From the NCBI GenBank assembly GCA_903858115.1, contig CAIOHR010000114.1, forward strand, positions 1 through 64,000: DNA of 64,000 nucleotides, given 5' to 3'. The stretch's first letter is position 1. Each line of letters starts with the position of its first letter. The translations under genes and the position numbers were made by a program. The DNA is from an uncultured Pirellula sp. (GTDB taxonomy: Bacteria; Planctomycetota; Planctomycetia; Pirellulales; Pirellulaceae). Below the pieces are notes generated by a model. That model searched no databases, was not told the origin of the DNA, and was given only the letters and a program-made list of their open reading frames with translations. Of the stretch, positions 54,776-62,707 are shown in pieces.

Positions 54776-55054
54776 GTCGTCGAATGCTGATGGGATTCGA
54801 GTTCTGCTGACCTTCGAATTCTACCGGCTGATGACGGCTAACAATCAAGACAAATGGCGATCCGGCGATTTTGGAACCGGAAAGCTGACGTACAACGGAA
54901 ACGAAGTACTATAGAAACACCGTAGGCCCGCTTTTATTAGACCAAGCGTGTGGGTATCAACGGATGCGAAAGACTGTTTTGGGCCTGCTTGAGCAAAATT
55001 GCTCACACTTCGCATCGACCTGAGAACGCTACAGCAACAAAGGTTGCCACTTAG
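54756..55054 (+). promoter_or_regulatory. rpmI-rplT spacer with candidate ribosomal-protein leader
   Basis: This 299-bp gap is much longer than usual for rpmI-rplT. It begins with the second copy of the 21-bp duplication. Near its 3' end lies a nested structure: outer arms GATGCGAA (54963-54970) and TTCGCATC (55009-55016), inner arms TGAGCAA (54990-54996) and TTGCTCA (54999-55005). This could be a site for autogenous control by bL20, as known for other bacteria, but pseudoknot details were not established. No open frame of note. Confidence 0.5.
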
Positions 55055-55414
55055 ATGAGAACGAGAAAGGGTTCAGCACGAAGGCAGGCGAAACGTCGCT
55101 TGTTCCAGCGGGCTGAAGGTTACGTTGGCGGACGCCGACGATTGTACAGAACGGCGAAAGAAACACTGGTCAGAGCCGGTGTATTTGCGTTTCGCGACCG
55201 TAAGGCCAAAAGACGAAATTTCCGCCGTCTTTGGATCATCCGGGTCAATGCTGCTGCACGAATGCATGGCCTTCGGTATAGCCAATTCATTAACGGGTTG
55301 CTCAAGGCAAAGATTGAGCTAGACCGAAAGACATTAGCCGAAATGGCGGTCAATGATGCGGCAGGCTTTGCTGTTGTCGTTGAGGCCGCAAAGAAGGCTC
55401 TTGGCGTCAGCTAA
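55055..55414 (+). CDS. rplT: 50S ribosomal protein bL20
   Basis: A 119-residue basic protein with the bL20 signature: an extended N-terminal arm ([41 protein letters not shown]) and the globular C-terminus ([14 protein letters not shown] [19 protein letters not shown] and [15 protein letters not shown]). It is needed early in 50S assembly and in several bacteria represses its own operon by binding a leader. An intrinsic terminator follows at 55460. Confidence 0.97.
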   Translation: MRTRKGSARRQAKRRLFQRAEGYVGGRRRLYRTAKETLVRAGVFAFRDRKAKRRNFRRLWIIRVNAAARMHGLRYSQFINGLLKAKIELDRKTLAEMAVNDAAGFAVVVEAAKKALGVS

Positions 55415-55459
55415 ACGATCGTTTTGCATCGTTTCAACTGAATAGAATACGAGAAACTT

Positions 55460-55492
55460 CAGACGGCCCTTTTGCAGGCCGTCTGTTTTTTT
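55460..55492 (+). terminator. Rho-independent terminator after rplT
   Basis: Perfect nine-base stem CAGACGGCC (55460-55468) with GGCCGTCTG (55477-55485), an eight-base loop and a run of seven T residues. It separates the ribosomal genes from pheS. Confidence 0.95.
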
Positions 55493-55506
55493 GTATACAT
55501 CGCTAG

Positions 55507-55583
55507 GTGTATTTTCTTGCGGGTGTATATTTTCGCTGTGTACATAATTCGCTATCGACGTAATTCGCTGTGTGAACATCCCG
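55507..55583. repeat. Degenerate GTGTAT/ATTCGCT repeats upstream of pheS
   Basis: Units beginning GTGTAT or GTGTAC start at about 55507, 55523 and 55538, and ATTCGCT recurs at about 55547 and 55563, followed by GTGTGAAC. Periods of 15-22 bp. The array lies between the rplT terminator and pheS. Confidence 0.6.
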
Positions 55584-55647
55584 TTGTCGAAGTCGCTCTA
55601 GTCGAGAGACTCTTCCAACGCAACTTAACCACTTCTTCGTTTTCAAC

Positions 55648-56691
55648 ATGTCACTACCAGATTTTTTGAAGTCGCTAGACGATTTGATGGATGAGGCTCG
55701 AAAATCCCTCGAATCAGTTGATTCCGGCGATGCACTGGAAGCACTACGAGTCAAGTTTGTCGGCGCGAAAAGTGGCGTTCTCAAGACTGTCCAAAAGATG
55801 ATGGGAGCCATCGATGTTTCGGATAAACCATCGGCAGGGAAACGATTTAATGAAGTTAGGGATGCAATTCAGTTAGCGATCGATCAAGCCGCTGAGAAGC
55901 TTGGCGGCGGAGCCAGCTCTTCGAAGAGTGGACCGATGACAGATCCAACGCTTCCGGGCATCCGGCCTTCTCTGGGACAGCTTCATCCGATCACTCAGAC
56001 CATTGAACATCTGAAAGAGATCATGAGTCGGTTGGGCTTTTCTGTCACAGAGGGCCCGGAGATTGAGGATACATGGCATAACTTCGTGGCCCTGAACATT
56101 CCGGAAGACCATCCAGCTCGCGATCCACTCGACAATTTCTATTTGGCTACCGCAAAGAAACAAGGGGTCGGCAATCCGGCAGACCGCGACGCGATGTTGC
56201 TCCGAAGCCAAACAAGTACGGTGCAGATACGTGTTATGGAAAAGCAATCGCTTCCATTGCGTATCATTTCACTGGGTCGGGTTTACCGACCAGATGCACC
56301 CGACGCAACCCACTTTCCTATGTTCCATCAGATGGAAGGACTTTGGGTCGATAAACATGTAACCATGGCTCAACTGAAGAGTGTTCTTCGCTTGTTTGCA
56401 ACCAGCTATTTGGGGAGCGATGTGCGAGTGCGTTTTCGACCTTCCTTTTTCCCATTCACGGAACCGAGCGTGGAAGTGGATTACTGGTGGAATGGGCAAT
56501 GGATTGAATTCGGAGGCGCTGGCATGGTCGACCCCAATGTGTTCGGCCATCTGAACATCGATCCTGAGCAATGGTCCGGATTCGCATTTGGGCTTGGTGT
56601 GGAGCGTCTATGCATGAGGCGCTTTGGCATAACGGACATCCGCGATTTGTATCGAAGCGATGTACGATTCCTCCGGCAGTTCGCATCCTAG
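55648..56691 (+). CDS. pheS: Phenylalanyl-tRNA synthetase alpha subunit
   Basis: A 347-residue class II synthetase subunit. The N-terminal coiled coil (about 1-85) contacts tRNA. Motif 2 is [19 protein letters not shown], and motif 3 is [25 protein letters not shown], close to the C-terminus. It forms an alpha2beta2 enzyme with PheT that charges tRNA-Phe. The gene starts 73 bp before pheT. The sequence around its stop codon is repeated imperfectly (56681-56719). Confidence 0.96.
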   Translation: MSLPDFLKSLDDLMDEARKSLESVDSGDALEALRVKFVGAKSGVLKTVQKMMGAIDVSDKPSAGKRFNEVRDAIQLAIDQAAEKLGGGASSSKSGPMTDPTLPGIRPSLGQLHPITQTIEHLKEIMSRLGFSVTEGPEIEDTWHNFVALNIPEDHPARDPLDNFYLATAKKQGVGNPADRDAMLLRSQTSTVQIRVMEKQSLPLRIISLGRVYRPDAPDATHFPMFHQMEGLWVDKHVTMAQLKSVLRLFATSYLGSDVRVRFRPSFFPFTEPSVEVDYWWNGQWIEFGGAGMVDPNVFGHLNIDPEQWSGFAFGLGVERLCMRRFGITDIRDLYRSDVRFLRQFAS

Positions 56692-56719
56692 TCGCATCGC
56701 ACTAGTAGCATCACATTCG
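56681..56719. repeat. Imperfect repeats at the pheS stop codon
   Basis: TCGCATCCTAG (56681-56691, containing the stop), TCGCATCGCACTAG (56692-56705) and TAGCATCACATTCG (56706-56719) are related units of 11-14 bp. Confidence 0.6.
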
Positions 56720-56764
56720 TTTTATTGTTCCATCTGATTTCAGTTTGTTGGGTTTCAATTTGCC

Positions 56765-58795
56765 ATGCTAGTTTCTTGGGAATGGTTGTCAGATTACGTT
56801 CAACTCACGGTAGACCACGAAGAGATGGCGACCCGATGGGCTCTTACTGGGCTGAATCATGAGAGTACCGAGATGGTCGAAGGCGTGCCTGTCATTGACC
56901 TTGAGATAACCAGCAACCGAGGGGACTGCCTGGGGCATATTGGCATAGCTCGTGAAGCGTCCGTACTTTTGTCTCAGACGCTGACGATTCCATCTCCTGT
57001 GCTTCAAGAGTCAACGACCAGTGTCTCTTCGGCGTTAACCATCGAGAATCAGTTTCGCGAAGGCTGCCCTCGTTACATTGGGAGAGTTATTCGAGGAGTC
57101 AAGATTGGCCCAAGCCCAGAGTGGCTTCGCAAACGACTCGAAGCCATCGGAGTCAAATCGATCAACAACGTGGTCGATGCAACAAACTACGTTATGTTCG
57201 AATGCGGTCAGCCGTTACACGCTTTTGACATGTCGAAGATTCGAGGGAACAAAATTGTTATCCGCCCAGCAACAGCAAAGGAGAACTTTGTTGCGATCGA
57301 CCACAAGACTTATCAACTGGATCCAACGATGGTCGTTATCGCTGATGAATCACATGCTGTCGCCTTGGCGGGCGTCATGGGAGGTGTCGATAGCGAAGTA
57401 GGAAACAACACAGTGGATGTTTTGCTGGAGGCTGCCGAGTTCGCACCACTTTGCATTCGACGAACTGCCCGAAAACTTAAACTGCATTCTCCTTCTTCGT
57501 ATCGTTATGAGCGTCGCGTAGATTCAGCGCAACTGGATTGGGCCTCCAGGCGATGTGCCGAGCTTATACTGAAGCTAGCAGGTGGTGAATTGCTGAAAGG
57601 CGCCGTCGATACAGGGATAGTAGAAACAGCCCCGCTATCGATCACTTTGCGAGCAGCGCGCATTTCCAAAGTTCTCGGAATCGACGTCCCGTGGAGCATC
57701 TCTAAAGATATTCTTCAGCGCTTGGGATGCCAGGTCCGTGCGGGCTCCTCGGAGTCCGAGGCCGTTGTTTGTCCGCCAAACTATCGTATGGATTTAGTTC
57801 GAGAGATCGACCTTATCGAAGAGATAGCCCGAATTTACGGATATGACAAGATTCCTGAAGATGCAGTCGTACCGATGGTTGCGAGCGCACGTCGCCCCAA
57901 AGATATCATGATGCAGACCGTTCGAAATGTCTGTTGTGGATGCGGGTACCATGAAACGATGACGCCGAGTCTGGTCGGAAAGTCGCCGTCGCTCGCAGTT
58001 AGTCCATGGTCTGAGCTTGAGCCGATGAGTACTCTCGTTCCGTTGCTCGAAGGAGCCAGCCTGTTGAGGCGTTCGTTGATCCCTAGTCTACTTGCTTCTC
58101 GGCTGCACAATCAACAACAGTCGAATCGCGACGTGCGGCTGTTTGAGACATCCAATGTCTATTTGGCCAGTGTATCGGGAAAGCCTGTGGAGCAACTGAA
58201 CCTTGGTCTCCTTGGTACCTGCGATATCCGAGAGGTCACCGGTACGTTTGAAGATGTATTGGACCGTGTTTGCGGACGAGAGTTCGCAATCCAGAAAGTG
58301 ACGATGCAAACCGTCGCTTGGCCGTACTTAGAAGCCAGCACAGGAATCGAATGGCTTATCGATGGTGAACGAATTGCTTGGGTCGGACAGATCGGAAGAC
58401 CTATTGCCGATAGTATGAAGCTAGACGCGTTGGTAGCTGTTGGAGAACTGAACCTCGATCTATCACTTCGATTCGCGCGTACTGTGCCACAATTGAAATC
58501 GATTATCCCTTTTCCAGTTGTTGACCGTGATTTGAATTTGATCGTCGACGAGCAACTCTCTTGGCAGATCTTGTCGACTGCGATCAAACAATCGGCAGGA
58601 CCACTCTGCATTGGAGTAGCTTTCAAAGAGATTTACCGCGACACCAAGAAAGATGGCGAGGGGAAAAAGCGAGTCTTGCTCAGTTTACAGCTTCAGAGCG
58701 AAACGGAAACCTTGACCAGCAAACAAGCGGACGACGCTATTCAAAACGTACTGTCAACCTGCAAGGAACGATTCAACGCGTCTATTCTTTTGTAG
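56765..58795 (+). CDS. pheT: Phenylalanyl-tRNA synthetase beta subunit, without N-terminal tRNA-binding domain
   Basis: A 676-residue subunit, shorter than the usual 790-800. Residues 1-45 (MLVSWEWLSDYVQLTVDHEEMATRWALTGL) run directly into LEITSNRGDCLGHIGIARE. The roughly 110-residue OB-fold tRNA-binding insertion found there in E. coli PheT is missing. The B3/B4 editing region, B5 domains, catalytic-like core and C-terminal FDX-ACB domain (FPVVDRDLNLIVDEQLSW...) are present. It supports charging and editing with PheS. The end of the gene is followed by repeats related to its own last bases. Confidence 0.95.
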   Translation: MLVSWEWLSDYVQLTVDHEEMATRWALTGLNHESTEMVEGVPVIDLEITSNRGDCLGHIGIAREASVLLSQTLTIPSPVLQESTTSVSSALTIENQFREGCPRYIGRVIRGVKIGPSPEWLRKRLEAIGVKSINNVVDATNYVMFECGQPLHAFDMSKIRGNKIVIRPATAKENFVAIDHKTYQLDPTMVVIADESHAVALAGVMGGVDSEVGNNTVDVLLEAAEFAPLCIRRTARKLKLHSPSSYRYERRVDSAQLDWASRRCAELILKLAGGELLKGAVDTGIVETAPLSITLRAARISKVLGIDVPWSISKDILQRLGCQVRAGSSESEAVVCPPNYRMDLVREIDLIEEIARIYGYDKIPEDAVVPMVASARRPKDIMMQTVRNVCCGCGYHETMTPSLVGKSPSLAVSPWSELEPMSTLVPLLEGASLLRRSLIPSLLASRLHNQQQSNRDVRLFETSNVYLASVSGKPVEQLNLGLLGTCDIREVTGTFEDVLDRVCGREFAIQKVTMQTVAWPYLEASTGIEWLIDGERIAWVGQIGRPIADSMKLDALVAVGELNLDLSLRFARTVPQLKSIIPFPVVDRDLNLIVDEQLSWQILSTAIKQSAGPLCIGVAFKEIYRDTKKDGEGKKRVLLSLQLQSETETLTSKQADDAIQNVLSTCKERFNASILL

Positions 58796-58834
58796 ACGAC
58801 ATATCCATTTTGCAGACGGCCTGTTTTGTAGCGG
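58788..58834. repeat. Imperfect repeats at the pheT 3' end
   Basis: TTTTGTAGACG (58788-58798, containing the TAG stop), TTTTGCAGACGG (58808-58819) and TTTTGTAGCGG (58824-58834) recur with 16-20 bp spacing. Confidence 0.65.
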
Positions 58835-58863
58835 TGCATGTTGCTCCGCTTCAGGCACCTTTG

Positions 58864-61326
58864 CTATTTCTTGAGTCTGCGTTGGAATGCGGCTGAATGG
58901 ACTAGCCCCTCCAGGAGTACGTCGAAACGTCCACCGTTCTGATCGAGCTCATCAACCAAGTGTTCGATGGTTGGATCATCGTAGTATTCCAGCCCCCGCC
59001 CCAATGCATAGATGAATAACTTTTCCGTTACGCAACGATAAAAGTCCTTGCGGCGATCGGTTGCCAGAATGCGTTTCAACTCTTGGATGTTTGCGAATTT
59101 CTCTCCCGTGGTTAATTCTCCTGCAGTTTCGATGGGCGCACCGTTCTCGAGATCGCGCCACGCCCCAACGGCATTGAAGCTCTCGAGAGCCAAGCCGAGT
59201 GGATCCATTCGAGAATGACACGAAGAGCATAAAGCGGATTCTCGGTGAGCAGCCAAAAGCTCTCTCAGCGAGGGTTCGCGTCCACCGAATTTGTCGGCGG
59301 CGTCTTCTAATGCTGGAACATTGGGCGGGGCAGGTGGAGCGGGCGTACCCAGGATGTTATCCAACAAAAAGAGTCCGCGCTTCACGGGTGAGGTACGCGT
59401 AGGATTCGATGTTACCGAGAGCATTGTCCCTTGGGTAAGGACTCCACCGCGCGGACTACCAGCGGGAAGTTGTACTTTGCGCAGCCCTTTCCCTTCCACA
59501 CCTTCTAGCTCGTACAGCTTCGCGAGATTGGCATCGACGAAAACATAGTCTGCGTCAATCAGTTCGATCAAACTGCGGTTGTTTCGCATAATGTACTCAA
59601 AGGATTTTTCCGTTTCCTTTCGCATCGAACTTCGAACCGATGCGTCAAACCGGTCTCGAAGTTTTCCTAACTCTTGCAATCGAGCGATTCCTCGTTCTAC
59701 TTCGGGATCCTCTGGAGTCCCTTCGGGCTGAAATCGCTTCCCTTTCCCCGAATACTTTGCACGGAGTGTTTTGTACTCGGTCTGAAATCCATAAGCCGCG
59801 ATTGGATCAATGGAAACCTTTTCTACGTCGCTCGCTCTGAGCCATTGGCCAGCAAAGCTTTCCACGAACGCATTGGCGCGTTCATCCTTTACCATCCGCT
59901 GCAATTGCGAGGGGAGCTGGGCTCTTAATTGTCGCTTTGAAGCCAAATCCAAGAGTTCTTCATCCGGCATCGTGGACCAAAGCAAATAAGAAAGCCGAGT
60001 CGCCAAAGAAAACTCATCGATCCGACCGCTGATTTCCGAAGAATCCGATTCTTCTAAGGGTTCGATACGATAGAGAAACTGTGAAGAGGCCAGTACGGCG
60101 GATATCGCTTTTTGAATGCCATCTTCAAAAGTCTTGCCGGACTGGGAATAAACAGACTCGGCAATGGCTACTAATTTATCGATGGAGGCATCGCTCGCAG
60201 GACGCCTATAGGCCTTGGTTGCGAATTTTCGAAGAACTTCGGCGGCATAGGTTTTTCGAGACGATGGATCGTCAGGCGCCGTATCTCTTGTGAAAAAAAG
60301 CTCAAACCCTTTCGGATGCTTCCAAAGTGTTGGATCTTTGGGGCCACCCACTGCAGCCGACACCAATTGATAAGTCACAAATCGCTCTGCCAAATCCTTT
60401 GCCTTGATTCCATGATCGTCTGATTCAAGCTGGCGAAGTTCCAATTCAAGTTGATGTTTACCTGGAGCAAGCCGAACGGTGAACTCTCGTCGGACGAGTT
60501 TGTCTTCTTCCCACTTGTTGTCTGATGCGTAAAGCTCTGTACCATCCAATCGGCAAACGACACGATATCTCCCTGGATGAAACTCAAAGGAACCATCTAA
60601 TTTTTCCAAGGTTGATACGACGTATTCACCATCGTGCTCCACGGTGAACGAATTCTTGATGACAGTCTCGTGATCGTGCCGAATTCCCGCACCATTCTCT
60701 TTGCCATCTTCAGAACGAAACTCTTTTCCTTTCCATTCCTGTTTTGACATCACGTACGATTGCGTCGGAACAGCTTCTTCCGCGACAGTCTTTGCGGCTT
60801 GAATATATTTTTCGAGAAGCATAGGCGAGACCGACATCGCATCTCCAACGGTATCAAACCCGAATCCGGTATCGTCGGGTGGAAACACCACTTCCGCATT
60901 GAAATCAACACCCGTCAGATCGAGGATGGTGTTTCGATACTCACGGCGATTTAGTCGACGAAGCGGAGGTTTACCAGGGTTGGGGTTTGTCGGATCGTTT
61001 TGAAAAACGTCTTTTTGAATCCACTGATGAAGTGTTGTCTTGTCACCTTTGCTCAATGGCTCACTTCCGTGTGGTGGCATCAAACCACTACGAACGTTCT
61101 TCAATACTCGGAGCCATAGCTCTTTGTCGCCCTGAAGTTGCCTTTCCTGTCCGTCAAATTGAACGTTTCCTTCTTTCTCGTTACCTGAATGACAATCGAA
61201 GCACTTGGACTCCAGGATTGGACGAATGTTGGTTTGAAATGAGTCTTCGACTGCAATCAAAAGTCTAGGTGCAACAAAGAATGTGGAGACTAGGATGAAC
61301 TTTGAAGAAGCAATTCGGTAACGCAT
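58864..61326 (-). CDS. DUF1592/DUF1588/DUF1585-type protein with PSCyt1 cytochrome domain
   Basis: An 820-residue exported protein. After a signal (about 5-25) comes a haem site SKCFDCHSG (Cys42, Cys45, His46) of the PSCyt1 domain. DUF1587 (RLNRREYRNTILDLTGVDFNAEVVFPPDDTGFGFD, about 125-160), a carbohydrate-binding-like beta region (about 200-320), DUF1595 and DUF1592 (about 365-560), DUF1588 (about 600-690, VLTQGTMLSVTSNPTRTSPVKRG) and DUF1585 (about 740-815) follow. Such proteins in planctomycetes are thought to be multi-domain redox enzymes linked to carbohydrate use; the reaction is unknown. No DUF1552 partner lies beside it, although the two usually pair. Confidence 0.9.
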   Translation of the reverse strand: MRYRIASSKFILVSTFFVAPRLLIAVEDSFQTNIRPILESKCFDCHSGNEKEGNVQFDGQERQLQGDKELWLRVLKNVRSGLMPPHGSEPLSKGDKTTLHQWIQKDVFQNDPTNPNPGKPPLRRLNRREYRNTILDLTGVDFNAEVVFPPDDTGFGFDTVGDAMSVSPMLLEKYIQAAKTVAEEAVPTQSYVMSKQEWKGKEFRSEDGKENGAGIRHDHETVIKNSFTVEHDGEYVVSTLEKLDGSFEFHPGRYRVVCRLDGTELYASDNKWEEDKLVRREFTVRLAPGKHQLELELRQLESDDHGIKAKDLAERFVTYQLVSAAVGGPKDPTLWKHPKGFELFFTRDTAPDDPSSRKTYAAEVLRKFATKAYRRPASDASIDKLVAIAESVYSQSGKTFEDGIQKAISAVLASSQFLYRIEPLEESDSSEISGRIDEFSLATRLSYLLWSTMPDEELLDLASKRQLRAQLPSQLQRMVKDERANAFVESFAGQWLRASDVEKVSIDPIAAYGFQTEYKTLRAKYSGKGKRFQPEGTPEDPEVERGIARLQELGKLRDRFDASVRSSMRKETEKSFEYIMRNNRSLIELIDADYVFVDANLAKLYELEGVEGKGLRKVQLPAGSPRGGVLTQGTMLSVTSNPTRTSPVKRGLFLLDNILGTPAPPAPPNVPALEDAADKFGGREPSLRELLAAHRESALCSSCHSRMDPLGLALESFNAVGAWRDLENGAPIETAGELTTGEKFANIQELKRILATDRRKDFYRCVTEKLFIYALGRGLEYYDDPTIEHLVDELDQNGGRFDVLLEGLVHSAAFQRRLKK

Positions 61327-61415
61327 CGTCTTGATTCAGTTCGGAGGGGAGCAATTGTGGAAGGCAACTGACTATTGTAGATTCAATCGACTCAGCCGGT
61401 AAAGTAAGGAATGCC

Positions 61416-62555
61416 CTACTTGCCAAAGCAAACCACCGACCCTTTTTCGGTAGCAATGATAAGTCGATCCTCAGCGATTGCGGGAGACGCCAGAATCTGA
61501 CCACTGAGTTGGTAAGACCATGTTTCTTTTCCATCGAGACTGATTCCATAAACCATTCCGTCACTTGCACCCAACCAAGCTCTCCCATCGCAGATGACAG
61601 GGGAGGCATCGGATCGTTTTTTCAAAACCACTTCCCACTTCAATTTGCCAGTTGCCGCATCGATCCCCAATAATCGCTTATTTCTGCTGGGAACTACAAC
61701 AATTCCCTCGATTTTTCCATCGGTGATCGTTGCCAACGTGGCGGAGGACGATCGGATGTCGGTATTCATAGACGGGTCCGGGTTGTAACTCCAAAGAGTC
61801 TCATTCGTATCGAGACGAATCGCAAAAACAACTCCTGGTTGCGTAGGTAAAATTGCGATGTCTCCGATGATGTTTGGAGTGCTTAATGTTGGTGACATCA
61901 ACGAATAGCCTTCCCCCAAAGCGACTCCTTTCTCCACGTCAATCTTGTGAAGCCGGCTATCGCAACCTCCGAGCAATGCAACGCTTTTCCAAAGACTCGC
62001 ACTTGATCGCAACTGATCTCCTGTTTCGAAGTTCCATTTCTGTTTTCCTGTCTTGAGATCTAGCGCGAATAATGTGCCCGAATCGCTCGACAACAAAACG
62101 TCATTCCCGATAAAGTTACCGCCGTTGATCACTTGCTGCTCCGATTCAACGGACCACACTTGCTCTCCATCGGAGACACGGAAGCAATAGATATTGCTAC
62201 TGAAGTCACCGATCACAAACATGCCGTTCGAGACAGCCCCGGCGGTAGTGAATCCCTCTTTCCCCTTAGCTTTCCAGACGATCTTTCCCGTCTGAAGATC
62301 GATGGCGTGTACATTTCCTTCGAAATCACCGATCAGGACTTTTCCGTCAGCGATAATCGGTGTCCCTTCAAAGCCGGCTTTGTCGTCTCCCGTTTTGTAC
62401 TCCCATAGGACCTTGGGTTCTGCTGGGAGTTTACCGACGGCTACACCCGTTCCACTAGCATCACCTCGGACCAACGGCCAATCGGAACCGGCGGCAAAAA
62501 CAATCAGCCCATGCATACAAACCAACAGGGACGCAATCAACAACCTCGTTACCAT
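61416..62555 (-). CDS. Secreted PQQ-type beta-propeller protein
   Basis: A 379-residue protein from the ATG at 62555: signal peptide (VTRLLIASLLVCMHGLIVFAAG) then propeller blades (AIDLQTGKIVWKAKG, RVSDGEQVWSVES, LDLKTGKQKWNFE, DAATGKLKWEV). This resembles BamB-like eight-bladed propellers, but no lipobox is seen, so it is likely soluble in the periplasm. The open frame extends to 62690, but those 45 codons contain a repeat (PRLSTPRLST) made by 15-bp tandem units and lack coding sense. No Shine-Dalgarno precedes 62555. It lies 152 bp behind the pyruvate kinase gene, on the same strand. Confidence 0.8.
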   Translation of the reverse strand: MVTRLLIASLLVCMHGLIVFAAGSDWPLVRGDASGTGVAVGKLPAEPKVLWEYKTGDDKAGFEGTPIIADGKVLIGDFEGNVHAIDLQTGKIVWKAKGKEGFTTAGAVSNGMFVIGDFSSNIYCFRVSDGEQVWSVESEQQVINGGNFIGNDVLLSSDSGTLFALDLKTGKQKWNFETGDQLRSSASLWKSVALLGGCDSRLHKIDVEKGVALGEGYSLMSPTLSTPNIIGDIAILPTQPGVVFAIRLDTNETLWSYNPDPSMNTDIRSSSATLATITDGKIEGIVVVPSRNKRLLGIDAATGKLKWEVVLKKRSDASPVICDGRAWLGASDGMVYGISLDGKETWSYQLSGQILASPAIAEDRLIIATEKGSVVCFGK

Positions 62556-62556
62556 G

Positions 62557-62605
62557 GATAAACGTGGTTGCGTCGATAAGCGTGGCGTCGATAAGCGTGG
62601 CGTTG
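62557..62605. repeat. 15-bp tandem repeat upstream of a propeller gene
   Basis: Two exact 15-base copies, 62570-62584 and 62585-62599, flanked by partial degenerate units on both sides (about 62557-62569 and 62600-62605). They sit within 50 bp of the ATG at 62555. Confidence 0.9.
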
Positions 62606-62707
62606 TGTGTTGAAATCGGAAGCCAACAAAGTTCAACGCAAATGAGTTAAGTCGTGACACGAATCCGAAGGCTCGATTGATGCAATTCATGGATACGAAT
62701 TGGACTC

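Noticed and set aside
62556..62690. Longer N-terminus for the propeller protein, starting at 62690.
   Set aside because: The added 45 residues are partly made by the 15-bp repeat, and the signal peptide begins exactly at 62555.
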